Below are positions 47,736-61,600 of a stretch of 64,000 nt of DNA, in pieces. The translations under genes were made by a program, and so were the position numbers. Below the pieces are notes generated by a model. That model was given only the letters and a program-made list of their open reading frames with translations, ran no database searches and had not been told where the DNA came from. The stretch is taken from positions 1,674,001-1,738,000 of the forward strand of contig NC_079885.1 of the NCBI RefSeq assembly GCF_029227915.1, written 5' to 3'. This stretch comes from Hydractinia symbiolongicarpus. Lineage: Eukaryota; Cnidaria; Hydrozoa; Anthoathecata; Hydractiniidae. Positions within the stretch are counted from its first letter, which is position 1, and every line of letters begins with the position of its first letter.

Positions 47736-50700
47736 TCAAAAATGAAAACATTCTTGAAAACTACAAGTCTCATGCGTTTTAGTGGTGAAATAATAATTTA
47801 AAAAATCATTTGGGAAATGAGTTTACTCCCTGGGTACTTTCTTTGTATACTTTTGACTATACGGGCCGAGTCCAGGATTTACGGGAAATCGCAGGTTTTC
47901 GTTTGCCGGCGATTAAACTTCTTTTATTCAGCGTCTCATTAAAAATGAAAACATTTTTGTAAACTACAAGTCTCATGCGTTTTAGTGGTGAAAAAATAAT
48001 TTAAAAAATCGTTCGGGAAATGAGTTTACTCCCTGGGTACTTTCTTTGTATACTTTTGACTATACGGGCCAAGCCGGGATTTACGGGAAATCGCGGGTTT
48101 TCGTTTGCCGGCGATTAAACTTCTTTTATTCATCGTCTCATCAAAAATGAAAACATTTTTAAAAACTACAAGTCTTATGCGTTTTAGTGGTGAAAAAATA
48201 ATTTAAAAAATCGTTCTGGAAATGAGTTTACTCCCTGGGTACTTTCTTTGTATACTTTTGACTATACGTGCCGAGTCCAGGATTTACGGGAAATCGCAGG
48301 TTTTCGTTTGCCGGCGATTAAACTTCTTTTATTCAGCGTCTCATCAAAAATGAAAACATTTTTAAAAACTACAAGTCTCATGCGTTTTAGTGGTGAAAAA
48401 GTAATTTAAAAAATCGTTCGGGAAATGAGTTTACTCCCTGGGTACTTTCTTTGTATACTTTTGACTATACGTGCCGAGTCCAGGATTTACGGGAAATCGC
48501 AGGTTTTCGTTTGCCGGCGATTAAACTTCTTTTATTCAGCGTCTCATCAAAAATGAAAACATTTTTAAAAACTACAAGTCTCATGCGTTTTAGTGGGGAA
48601 AAAGTAATTTAAAAAATCGTTCGGGAAATGAGTTTACTCCCTGGGTACTTTCTTTGTATACTTTTGACTATACGGGCCAAGCCCGGGATTTACGGGAAAT
48701 CGCGGGTTTTCGTTTGCCGGCAATTAAACTTCTTTTATTCAGCGTCTCATCAAAAATGAAAACATTTTTAAAAACTACAAGTCTTATGCGTTTTAGTGGT
48801 GAAAAAATAATTTAAAAAATCATTTGGGAAATGAGTTTACTCCCTGGGTACTTTCTTTGTATACTTTTGACTATACGGGCCGAGTCCAGGATTTACGGGA
48901 AATCGCAGGTTTTCGTTTGCCGGCGATTAAACTTCTTTTATTCAGCGTCTCATCAAAAATAAAAACATTTTTGTAAACTACAAGTCTCATGCGTTTTAGT
49001 GGTGAAAAAATAATTTAAAAAAACGTTCGGGAAATGAGTTTACTCCCTGGGTACTTTCTTTGTATACTTTTGACTATACGGGCCAAGCCGGGATTTACGG
49101 GAAATCGCGGGTTTTCGTTTGCCGGCGATTAAACTTCTTTTATTCAGCGTCTCATCAAAAATAAAAACATTTTTAAAAACTACAAGTCTTATGCGTTTTA
49201 GTGGTGAAAAAATAATTTAAAAAATCGTTCTGGAAATGAGTTTACTCCGTGGGTACTTTCTTTGTATACTTTTGACTTTACGTGCCGAGTCCAGGATGTA
49301 CGGGAAATCGCAGGCTTTCGTTTGCCGGCGATTAAACTTCCTTTATTCAGCGTCTCATCAAAAATGAAAACATTTTTAAAAACTACAAGTCTCCTGCGTT
49401 TTAGTGGTGAAAAAGTAATTTAAAAAATCGTTCGGGAAATGAGTTTACTCCCTGGGTACTTTCTTTGTATACTTTTGACTATACGTGCCGAGTCCAGGAT
49501 TTACGGGAAATCGCAGGTTTTCGTTTGCCGGCGATTAAACTTCTTTTATTCAGCGTCTCATCAAAAATGAAAACATTTTTAAAAACTACAAGTCTTATGC
49601 GTTTTAGTGGTGAAAAAATAATTTAAAAAATCGTTCTGGAAATGAGTTTACTCCCTGGGTACTTTCTTTGTATACTTTTGACTATACGGGCCGAGTCCGG
49701 GATTTAGGGAAATCGCAGGTTTTCGTTTGCCGGCGATTAAACTGCTTTTTTTCAGCGTCTCATCAAAAATGAAAACATTTTTGAAAACTACAAGTCTCAT
49801 GCGTTTTAGTGGTGAAAGAATAATTTAAAAAATCGTTCGGGAAATGAGTTTACTCCCTGGGTACTTTCTTTGTATACTTTTGACTATACGGGCCAAGCCG
49901 GGATTTACGGGAAATCGCGGGTTTTCGTTTGCCGGCGATTAAACTTCTTTTATTCAGCGTCTCATCAAAAATGAAAACATTTTTAAAAACTACAAGTCTT
50001 ATGCGTTTTAGTGGTGAAAAAATAATTTAAAAAATCGTTCTGGAAATGAGTTTACTCACAGGGTACTTTCTTTGTGTACATTCGACTATACGTGCCAAGC
50101 CCGGGATTTACGGGAAATTGCGGGTTTTCCTTTGCCGGCAATTAAACTTCTTTTATTCAGCGTCTCATCAAAAATGAAAACATTTTTAAAAACTACAAGT
50201 CTTATGCGTTTTAGTGGTGAAAAAATAATTTAAAAAATCGTTCTGGAAATGAGTTTACTCACAGGGTACTTTCTTTGTGTACATTCGACTATACGTGCCA
50301 AGCCCGGGATTTACGGGAAATCGCGGGTTTTCGTTTGCCGGCGATTAAACTGCTTTTATTCAGCGTCTCATCAAAAATGAAAACATTCTTGAAAACTACA
50401 AGTCTCATGCGTTTTAGTGGTGAAATAATAATTTAAAAAATCATTTGGAAAATGAGTTTACTCCCTGGGTACTTTCTTTGTATACTTTTGACTATACGGG
50501 CCGAGTCCAGGATTTACGGGAAATCGCAGGTTTTCGTTTGCCGGCTATTAAACTTCTTTTATTCAGCGTCTCATAAAAAATGAAAACATTTTTAAAAACT
50601 ACAAGTCTTATGCGTTTTAGTGGTGAAAAAATAATTTAAAAAATCGTTCTGGAAAAGAGTTTACTCCCTGGGTACTTTCTTTGTATACTTTTGACTATAC

Positions 50701-50736
50701 GTGCCGAGTCCAGGATTTACGGGAAATCGCAGGTTT
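47736..50736 (+). repeat. Mosaic satellite monomers, mainly F, A, D, E and G types
   Basis: About fifteen monomers. F copies (GTGCCGAGTCCAGG) occur at about 48270, 48475, 49280, 49490 and 50702. Two E/F copies carry AAAATAAAAACATT in place of AAAATGAAAACATT (near 48958 and 49161), and G copies with GTGTACATTCG occur near 50078 and 50280. No unique sequence. Confidence 0.83.
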
Positions 50737-52356
50737 TCGTTTGCCGGCGATTAAACTTCTTTTATTCAGCGTCTCATCAAAAATGAAAACATTTTTAAAA
50801 ACTACAAGTCTCATGCGTTTTAGTGGTGAAAAAGTAATTTAAAAAATCGTTCGGGAAATGAGTTTACTCCCTGGGTACTTTCTTTGTATACTTTTGACTA
50901 TACGGGCCAAGCCCGGGATTTACGGGAATACGCGGGTTTTCGTTTGCCGGCGATTAAACTTCTTTTATTCAGCGTCTCATCAAAAATGAAAACATTTTTA
51001 AAAACTACAAGTCTTATGCGTTTTAGTGGTGAAAAAATAATTTAAGAAATCGTTCTGGAAATGAGTTTACTCCCTGGGTACTTTCTTTGTATACTTTTGA
51101 CTATACGGGCCGAGTCCGGGATTTAGGGAAATCGCAGGTTTTCGTTTGCCGGCGATTAAACTGCTTTTTTTCAGCGTCTCATCAAAAATGAAAACATTTT
51201 TGAAAACTACAAGTCTCATGCGTTTTAGTGGTGAAAGAATAATTTAAAAAATCGTTCGGGAAATGAGTTTACTCCCTGGGTACTTTCTTTGTATACTTTT
51301 GACTATACGGGCCAAGCCGGGATTTACGGGAAATCGCGGGTTTTCGTTTGCCGGCGATTAAACTTCTTTTATTCAGCGTCTCATCAAAAATGAAAACATT
51401 TTTAAAAACTACAAGTCTTATGCGTTTTAGTGGTGAAAAAATAATTTAAAAAATCGTTCTGGAAATGAGTTTACTCACAGGGTACTTTCTTTGTGTACAT
51501 TCGACTATACGTGCCAAGCCCGGGATTTACGGGAAATCGCGGGTTTTCGTTTGCCGGCGATTAAACTTCTTTTATTCAGCGTCTCATCAAAAATGAAAAC
51601 ATTTTTAAAAACTACAAGTCTCATGCGTTTTAGTGGTGAAAAAGTAATTTAAAAAATCGTTCGGGAAATGAGTTTACTCCCTGGGTACTTTCTTTGTATA
51701 CTTTTGACTATACGGGCCAAGCCCGGGATTTACGGGAATACGCGGGTTTTCGTTTGCCGGCGATTAAACTTCTTTTATTCAGCGTCTCATCAAAAATGAA
51801 AACATTTTTAAAAACTACAAGTCTTATGCGTTTTAGTGGTGAAAAAATAATTTAAGAAATCGTTCTGGAAATGAGTTTACTCCCTGGGTACTTTCTTTGT
51901 ATACTTTTGGCTATACGGGCCGAGTCCGGGATTTAGGGAAATCGCAGGTTTTCGTTTGCCGGCGATTAAACTGCTTTTTTTCAGCGTCTCATCAAAAATG
52001 AAAACATTTTTGAAAACTACAAGTCTCATGCATTTTAGTGGTGAAAGAATAATTTAAAAAATCGTTCGGGAAATGAGTTTACTCCCTGGGTACTTTCTTT
52101 GTATACTTTTGACTATACGGGCCAAGCCGGGATTTACGGGAAATCGCGGGTTTTCGTTTGCCGGCGATTAAACTTCTTTTATTCGGCGTCTCATCAAAAA
52201 TGAAAACATTTTTAAAAACTACAAGTCTTATGCGTTTTAGTGGTGAAAAAATAATTTAAAAAATCGTTCTGGAAATGAGTTTACTCACAGGGTACTTTCT
52301 TTGTGTACATTCGACTATACGTGCCAAGCCCGGGATTTACGGGAAATCGCGGGTTT
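50737..52356 (+). repeat. 4-mer higher-order repeat, two copies, 810-bp offset
   Basis: Copies about 50737-51546 and 51547-52356. The private TACGGGAATACGCGGG (50921 and 51731) and AATTTAAGAAATCG (near 51041 and 51851) recur 810 bp apart. Order is A, D, E, G. The second copy adds single changes such as TTTTGGCTATACG (51907), ATGCATTTTAG (52029) and TATTCGGCGTC. Confidence 0.9.
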
Positions 52357-53452
52357 TCGTTTGCCGGCGATTAAACTGCTTTTATTCAGCGTCTCATCAA
52401 AAATGAAAACATTCTGGAAAACTACAAGTCTCATGCGTTTTAGTGGTGAAATAATAATTTAAAAAATCATTTGGGAAATGAGTTTACTCCCTGGGTACTT
52501 TCTTTGTATACTTTTGACTATACGGGCCGAGTCCAGGATTTACGGGAAATTGCAGGTTTTCGTTTGCCGGCGATTAAACTTCTTTTATTCAGCGTCTCAT
52601 CAAAAATAAAAACATTTTTAAAAACTACAAGTCTCATGCGTTTTAGTGGTGAAAAAGTAATTTAAAAAATCGTTCGGGAAATGAGTTTACTCCCTGGGTA
52701 CTTTCTTTGTATACTTTTGACTATACAGGCCAAGCCGGGATTTACGGGAAATCGCGGGTTTTCGTTTGCCGGCGATTAAACTTCTTTTATTCAGCGTCTC
52801 ATCAAAAATGAAAACATTTTTAAAAATTACAAGTCTAATGCGTTTTAGTGGTGAAAAAATAATTTAAAAAATCGTTCTGGAAATGAGTTTACTCACAGGG
52901 TACTTTCTTTGTGTACATTCGACTATACGTGCCAAGCCCGGGATTTACGGGAAATCGCGGGTTTTCGTTTGCCGGCGATTAAACTGCTTTTATTCAGCGT
53001 CTCATCAAAAATGAAAACATTCTGGAAAACTACAAGTCTCATGCGTTTTAGTGGTGAAATAATAATTTAAAAAATCATTTGGGAAATGAGTTTACTCCCT
53101 GGGTACTTTCTTTGTATACTTTTGACTATACGGGCCGAGTCCAGGATTTACGGGAAATTGCAGGTTTTCGTATGCCGGCGATTAAACTTCTTTTATTCAG
53201 CGTCTCATCAAAAATAAAAACATTTTTAAAAACTACAAGTCTCATGCGTTTTAGTGGTGAAAAAGTAATTTAAAAAATCGTTCGGGAAATGAGTTTACTC
53301 CCTGGGTACTTTCTTTGTATACTTTTGACTATACGGGCCAAGCCCGGGATTTACGGGAAATCGCGGGTTTTCGTTTGCCGGCGATTAAACTTCTTGTATT
53401 CAGCGTCTCATCAAAAATGAAAACATTTTTAAAATTTACAAGTCTTATGCGT
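52237..53452 (+). repeat. 3-mer higher-order repeat, two copies, 608-bp offset
   Basis: Copies about 52237-52844 and 52845-53452. The order is G, F, then A or E. The private ACATTCTGGAAAAC recurs at 52411 and 53019, and AAAATAAAAACATT recurs with it. The third monomer differs: E type (AAGCCGGG) in the first copy, A type (AAGCCCGGG) with CTTGTATTC in the second. Confidence 0.87.
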
Positions 53453-53659
53453 TTTAGTGGTGAAAAAATAATTTAAAAAATCGTTCTGGAAATGAGTTTA
53501 CTCACAGGGTACTTTCTTTGTATACATTCGACTATACGGGCCAAGACCGGGATTTACGGGAAATCGCGGGTTTTCGTTTTCCGGCGATTAAACCTCTTTC
53601 ATTAAGCGTCTCATCAAAAATGAAAACATTTTTGAAAACTACAAGTCTCATGCGTTTTA

Positions 53660-55687
53660 GTGGTGAAAAAAAATTTTAAAAAATCGTTCGGGAAATGAGT
53701 TTACTTCCTGGGTACTTTCTTTGTATACATTCGACTATACGGGCCAAGCCCCGGATTTAAGGGAAAACGCGGGATTTCGTTTGCCCGCGATTAAACCTCT
53801 TTCATTAGGCGTCTCATCAAAAATGAAAACATTTTTGAAAACTACAAGTCTCATGCGTTTTAGTGGAGAAAAAATAATTTAAGAAATCGTTCGGGAAATG
53901 AGTTTGGTCCCTGGGTACTTTCTTTGTATACTTTTGACTATACGGGCCGAGTCCGGGATTTAGGGAAATCGCAGGTTTTCGTTAGCCGGCGATTAAACTG
54001 CTTTTAATCAGCGTCTCATCAAAAATGAAAACATTCTTGAAAACTACAAGTGTCATGCGTTTTAGTGGTGAAATAATAATTTAAAAAATAGTTTGGGAAA
54101 TGAGTTTACTCCCTGGGTACTTTCTTTGTATACTTTTGACTATACGGGCCGACTCCAGGATTTACGGGAAATCGCAGGTTTTCGTTTGCCAGCGATTAAA
54201 CTTCTTTTATTCAGCGTCTCATCAAAAATGAAAACATTTTTAAAAACTACAAGTCTTATGCGTTCTAGTGGTGAAAAAATAATTTAAAAAATCGTTCTGG
54301 AAATGAGTTTACTCACAGGGTACTTTCTTTGTGTACATTCGACTATACGTGCCAAGCCCGGGATTTACGGGAAATCGCGGGTTTTCGTTTGCCGGCGATT
54401 AAACTGCTTTTATTCAGCGTCTCATCAAAAATGAAAACATTCTTGAAAATTACAAGTCTCATGCGTTTTAGTGGTGAAATAATAATTTAAAAAATCATTT
54501 GGGAAATGAGTTTACTCACAGGGTACTTTCTTTGTGTACATTCGACTATACGTGCCAAGCCCGTGATTTACGGGAAATCGCGGGTTTTCGTTTGCCGGCG
54601 ATTAAACTGCTTTTATTCAGCGTCTCATCAAAAATGAAAACATTCTTGAAAATTACAAGTCTCATGCGTTTTAGTGGTGAAAAAAAATTTTAAAAAATCG
54701 TTCGGGAAACGAGTTTACTTCCTGGGTACTTTCTTTGTATACATTCGACTATACGGGCCAAGCCCCGGATTTAAGGGAAAACGCGGGATTTCGTTTGCCG
54801 GCGATTAATCCTCTTTCATTAGGCGTCTCATCAAAAATGAAAACATTTTTGAAAACTACAAGTCTCATGCGTTTTAGTGGAGAAAAAATAATTTAAGAAA
54901 TCGTTCGGGAAATGAGTTTGGTCCCTGGGTACTTTCTTTGTATACTTTTGACTATACGGGCCGAGTCCGGGATTTAGGGAAATCGCAGGTTTTCGTTAGC
55001 CGGCGATTAAACTGCTTTTAATCAGCGTCTCATCAAAAATGAAAACATTCTTGAAAACTACAAGTCTCATGCGTTTTAGTGGTGAAATAATAATTTAAAA
55101 AATAGTTTGGGAAATGAGTTTACTCCCTGGGTACTTTCTTTGTATACTTTTGACTATACGGGCCGAGTCCAGGATTTACGGGAAATCGCAGGTTTTCGTT
55201 TGCCAGCGATTAAACTTCTTTTATTCAGCGTCTCATCAAAAATGAAAACATTTTTAAAAACTACAAGTCTTATGCGTTCTAGTGGTGAAAAAATAATTTA
55301 AAAAATCGTTCTGGAAATGAGTTTACTCACAGGGTACTTTCTTTGTGTACATTCGACTATACGTGCCAAGCCCGGGATTTACGGGAAATCGCGGGTTTTC
55401 GTTTGCCGGCGATTAAACTGCTTTTATTCAGCGTCTCATCAAAAATGAAAACATTCTTGAAAATTACAAGTCTCATGCGTTTTAGTGGTGAAATAATAAT
55501 TTAAAAAATCATTTGGGAAATGAGTTTACTCACAGGGTACTTTCTTTGTGTACATTCGACTATACGTGCCAAGCCCGGGATTTACGGGAAATCGCGGGTT
55601 TTCGTTTGCCGGCGATTAAACTGCTTTTATTCAGCGTCTCATCAAAAATGAAAACATTCTTGAAAATTACAAGTCTCATGCGTTTTA
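53660..55687 (+). repeat. 5-mer repeat nested in the 21-mer, 1014-bp offset
   Basis: About 53660-54673 and 54674-55687 share the order C-like (TTTAAGGGAAAACG), D (GTTTGGTCCCTGG with GTTAGCCGGCG and TTTTAATCAGC), F (GTTTGCCAGCG), G, G. The private GTGGAGAAAAAATAATTTAAG occurs near 53865 and 54879. The same pair is carried into the second 21-mer. Confidence 0.88.
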
Positions 55688-58600
55688 GTGGTGAAATAAT
55701 AATTTAAAAAATCATTTGGGAAATGAGTTTACTCCCTGGGTACTTTCTTTGTATACATTCGACTATACGGGCCAAGCCCGGGATTTACGGGAAATCGCGG
55801 GTTTTCGTTTTCCGGCGATTAAACCTCTTTCATCAAGCGTCTCATCAAAAATGAAAACATTTTTGAAAACTACAAGTCTCATGCGTTTTAGTGATGAAAA
55901 AAAAACTTTAAAAATCGTTCGGGAAATGAGTTTACTTCCTGGGTACTTTCCTTGTATACATTCGACTATACGGGCCAAGCCCCGGATTTAAGGGAAAACG
56001 CGGGATTTCGTTTGCCGGCGATTAAACCTCTTTCATTAAGCGTCTCATCAAAAATGAAAACATTTTTAAAAATTACAAGTCTCATGCGTTTTAGTGGTGA
56101 AAAAGTAATTTAAAAAATCGTTCGGGAAATGAGTTTACTCACAGGGTACTTTCTTTGTGTACATTCGACTATACGTGCCAAGCCCGGGATTTACGGGAAA
56201 TCGCGGGTTTTGGTTTGCCGGCGATTAAACTGCTTTTATTCAGCGTCTCATCAAAAATGAAAACATTCTGGAAAACTACAAGTCTCATGCGTTTTAGTGG
56301 TGAAATAATAATTTAAAAAATCATTTGGGAAATGAGTTTACTCCCTGGGTACTTTCTTTGTATACTTTTGACTATACGGGCCGAGTCCAAGATTTACGGG
56401 AAATTGCAGGTTTTCGTTTGCCGGCGATTAAACTTCTTTTATTCAGCGTCTCATCAAAAATAAAAACATTTTTAAAAACTACAAGTCTCATGCGTTTTAG
56501 TGGTGAAAAAGTAATTTAAAAAATCGTTCGGGAAATGAGTTTACTCCCTGGGTACTTTCTTTGTATACTTTTGACTATACGGGCCAAGCCCGGGATTTAC
56601 GGGAAATCGCGGGTTTTCGTTTGCCGGCGATTAAACTTCTTGTATTCAGCGTCTCATCAAAAATGAAAACATTCTTGAAAATTACAAGTCTCATGCGTTT
56701 TAGTGGTGAAAAAAATTTTTAAAAAATCGTTCGGGAAACGAGTTTACTTCCTGGGTACTTTCTTTGTATACATTCGACTATACGGGCCAGGCCCCGGATT
56801 TAAGGGAAAACGCGGGATTTCGTTTGCCGGCGATTAAACCTCTTTCATTAGGCGTCTCATCAAAAATGAAAACATTTTTGAAAACTACAAGTCTCATGCG
56901 TTTTAGTGGAGAAAAAATAATTTAAAAAATCATTTGGGAAATGAGTTTACTCACAGGGTACTTTCTTTGTGTACATTCGACTATACGTGCCAAGCCCGGG
57001 ATTTACGGGAAATCGCGGGTTTTCGTTTGCCGGCGATTAAACTGCTTTTATTCAGCGTCTCATCAAAAATGAAAACATTCTTGAAAATTACAAGTCTCAT
57101 GCGTTTTAGTGGTGAAATAATAATTTAAAAAATCATTTGGGAAATGAGTTTACTCCCTGGGTACTTTGTTTGTATACATTCGACTATACGGGCCAAGCCC
57201 GGGATTTACGGGAAATCGCGGGTTTTCGTTTTCCGGCGATTAAACCTCTTTCATCAAGCGTCTCATCAAAAATGAAAACATTTTTGAAAACTACAAGTCT
57301 CATGCGTTTTAGTGATGAAAAAAAAACTTTAAAAATCGTTCGGGAAATGAGTTTACTTCCTGGGTACTTTCCTTGTATACATTCGACTATACGGGCCAAG
57401 CCCCGGATTTAAGGGAAAACGCGGGATTTCGTTTGCCGGCGATTAAACCTCTTTCATTAAGCGTCTCATCAAAAATGAAAACATTTTTAAAAATTACAAG
57501 TCTCATGCGTTTTAGTGGTGAAAAAGTAATTTAAAAAATCGTTCGGGAAATGAGTTTACTCACAGGGTACTTTCTTTGTGTACATTCGACTATACGTGCC
57601 AAGCCCGGGATTTACGGGAAATCGCGGGTTTTGGTTTGCCGGCGATTAAACTGCTTTTATTCAGCGTCTCATCAAAAATGAAAACATTCTGGAAAACTAC
57701 AAGTCTCATGCGTTTTAGTGGTGAAATAATAATTTAAAAAATCATTTGGGAAATGAGTTTACTCTCTGGGTACTTTCTTTGTATACTTTTGACTATACGG
57801 GCCGAGTCCAAGATTTACGGGAAATTGCAGGTTTTCGTTTGCCGGCGATTAAACTTCTTGTATTCAGCGTCTCATCAAAAATGAAAACATTCTTGAAAAT
57901 TACAAGTCTCATGCGTTTTAGTGGTGAAAAAAATTTTTAAAAAATCGTTCGGGAAACGAGTTTACTTCCTGGGTACTTTCTTTGTATACATTCGACTATA
58001 CGGGCCAAGCCCCGGATTTAAGGGAAAACGCGGGATTTCGTTTGCCGGCGATTAAACCTCTTTCATTAGGCATCTCATCAAAAATGAAAACATTTTTGAA
58101 AACTACAAGTCTCATGCGTTTTAGTGGAGAAAAAATAATTTAAGAAATCGTTCGGGAAATGAGTTTGGTCCCTGGGTACTTTCTTTGTATACTTTTGACT
58201 ATACGGGCCGAGTCCGGGATTTAGGGAAATCGCAGGTTTTCGTTAGCCGGCGATTAAACTGCTTTTAATCAGCGTCTCATCAAAAATGAAAACATTCTTG
58301 AAAACTACAAGTCTCATGCGTTTTAGTGGTGAAATAATAATTTAAAAAATAGTTTGGGAAATGAGTTTACTCCCTGGGTACTTTCTTTGTATACTTTTGA
58401 CTATACGGGCCGACTCCAGGATTTACGGGAAATCGCAGGTTTTCGTTTGCCAGCGATTAAACTTCTTTTATTCAGCGTCTCATCAAAAATGAAAACATTT
58501 TTAAAAACTACAAGTCTTATGCGTTCTAGTGGTGAAAAAATAATTTAAAAAATCGTTCTGGAAATGAGTTTACTCACAGGGTACTTTCTTTGTGTACATT

Positions 58601-61600
58601 CGACTATACGTGCCAAGCCCGGGATTTACGGGAAATCGCGGGTTTTCGTTTGCCGGCGATTAAACTGCTTTTATTCAGCGTCTCATCAAAAATGAAAACA
58701 TTCTTGAAAATTACAAGTCTCATGCGTTTTAGTGGTGAAATAATAATTTAAAAAATCATTTGGGAAATGAGTTTACTCACAGGGTACTTTCTTTGTGTAC
58801 ATTCGACTATACGTGCCAAGCCCGGGATTTACGGGAAATCGCGGGTTTTCGTTTGCCGGCGATTAAACTGCTTTTATTCAGCGTCTCATCAAAAATGAAA
58901 ACATTCTTGAAAATTACAAGTCTCATGCGTTTTAGTGGTGAAAAAAAAATTTAAAAAATCGTTCGGGAAACGAGTTTACTTCCTGGGTACTTTCTTTGTA
59001 TACATTCGACTATACGGGCCAAGCCCCGGATTTAAGGGAAAACGCGGGATTTCGTTTGCCGGCGATTAATCCTCTTTCATTAGGCGTCTCATCAAAAATG
59101 AAAACATTTTTGAAAACTACAAGTCTCATGCGTTTTAGTGGAGAAAAAATAATTTAAGAAATCGTTCGGGAAATGAGTTTGGTCCCTGGGTACTTTCTTT
59201 GTATACTTTTGACTATACGGGCCGAGTCCGGGATTTAGGGAAATCGCAGGTTTTCGTTAGCCGGCGATTAAACTGCTTTTAATCAGCGTCTCATCAAAAA
59301 TGAAAACATTCTTGAAAACTACAAGTCTCATGCGTTTTAGTGGTGAAATAATAATTTAAAAAATAGTTTGGGAAATGAGTTTACTCCCTGGGTACTTTCT
59401 TTGTATACTTTTGACTATACGGGCCGAGTCCAGGATTTACGGGAAATCGCAGGTTTTCGTTTGCCAGCGATTAAACTTCTTTTATTCAGCGTCTCATCAA
59501 AAATGAAAACATTTTTAAAAACTACAAGTCTTATGCGTTCTAGTGGTGAAAAAATAATTTAAAAAATCGTTCTGGAAATGAGTTTACTCACAGGGTACTT
59601 TCTTTGTGTACATTCGACTATACGTGCCAAGCCCGGGATTTACGGGAAATCGCGGGTTTTCGTTTGCCGGCGATTAAACTGCTTTTATTCAGCGTCTCAT
59701 CAAAAATGAAAACATTCTTGAAAATTACAAGTCTCATGCGTTTTAGTGGTGAAATAATAATTTAAAAAATCATTTGGGAAATGAGTTTACTCACAGGGTA
59801 CTTTCTTTGTGTACATTCGACTATACGTGCCAAGCCCGGGATTTACGGGAAATCGCGGGTTTTCGTTTGCCGGCGATTAAACTGCTTTTATTCAGCGTCT
59901 CATCAAAAATGAAAACATTCTTGAAAATTACAAGTCTCATGCGTTTTAGTGGTGAAATAATAATTTAAAAAATCATTTGGGAAATGAGTTTACTCCCTGG
60001 GTACTTTCTTTGTATACATTCGACTATACGGGCCAAGCCCGGGATTTACGGGAAATCGCGGGTTTTCGTTTTCCGGCGATTAAACCTCTTTCATCAAGCG
60101 TCTCATCAAAAATGAAAACATTTTTGAAAACTACAAGTCTCATGCGTTTTAGTGATGAAAAAAAAACTTTAAAAATCGTTCGGGAAATGAGTTTACTTCC
60201 TGGGTACTTTCCTTGTATACATTCGACTATACGGGCCAAGCCCCGGATTTAAGGGAAAACGCGGGATTTCGTTTGCCGGCGATTAAACCTCTTTCATTAA
60301 GCGTCTCATCAAAAATGAAAACATTTTTAAAAATTACAAGTCTCATGCGTTTTAGTGGTGAAAAAGTAATTTAAAAAATCGTTCGGGAAATGAGTTTACT
60401 CACAGGGTACTTTCTTTGTGTACATTCGACTATACGTGCCAAGCCCGGGATTTACGGGAAATCGCGGGTTTTGGTTTGCCGGCGATTAAACTGCTTTTAT
60501 TCAGCGTCTCATCAAAAATGAAAACATTCTGGAAAACTACAAGTCTCATGCGTTTTAGTGGTGAAATAATAATTTAAAAAATCATTTGGGAAATGAGTTT
60601 ACTCCCTGGGTACTTTCTTTGTATACTTTTGACTATACGGGCCGAGTCCAAGATTTACGGGAAATTGCAGGTTTTCGTTTGCCGGCGATTAAACTTCTTT
60701 TATTCAGCGTCTCATCAAAAATAAAAACATTTTTAAAAACTACAAGTCTCATGCGTTTTAGTGGTGAAAAAGTAATTTAAAAAATCGTTCGGGAAATGAG
60801 TTTACTCCCTGGGTACTTTCTTTGTATACTTTTGACTATACGGGCCAAGCCCGGGATTTACGGGAAATCGCGGGTTTTCGTTTGCCGGCGATTAAACTTC
60901 TTGTATTCAGCGTCTCATCAAAAATGAAAACATTCTTGAAAATTACAAGTCTCATGCGTTTTAGTGGTGAAAAAAATTTTTAAAAAATCGTTCGGGAAAC
61001 GAGTTTACTTCCTGGGTACTTTCTTTGTATACATTCGACTATACGGGCCAAGCCCCGGATTTAAGGGAAAACGCGGGATTTCGTTTGCCGGCGATTAAAC
61101 CTCTTTCATTAGGCGTCTCATCAAAAATGAAAACATTTTTGAAAACTACAAGTCTCATGCGTTTTAGTGGAGAAAAAATAATTTAAAAAATCATTTGGGA
61201 AATGAGTTTACTCACAGGGTACTTTCTTTGTGTACATTCGACTATACGTGCCAAGCCCGGGATTTACGGGAAATCGCGGGTTTTCGTTTGCCGGCGATTA
61301 AACTGCTTTTATTCAGCGTCTCATCAAAAATGAAAACATTCTTGAAAATTACAAGTCTCATGCGTTTTAGTGGTGAAATAATAATTTAAAAAATCATTTG
61401 GGAAATGAGTTTACTCCCTGGGTACTTTCTTTGTATACATTCGACTATACGGGCCAAGCCCGGGATTTACGGGAAATCGCGGGTTTTCGTTTTCCGGCGA
61501 TTAAACCTCTTTCATCAAGCGTCTCATCAAAAATGAAAACATTTTTGAAAACTACAAGTCTCATGCGTTTTAGTGATGAAAAAAAAACTTTAAAAATCGT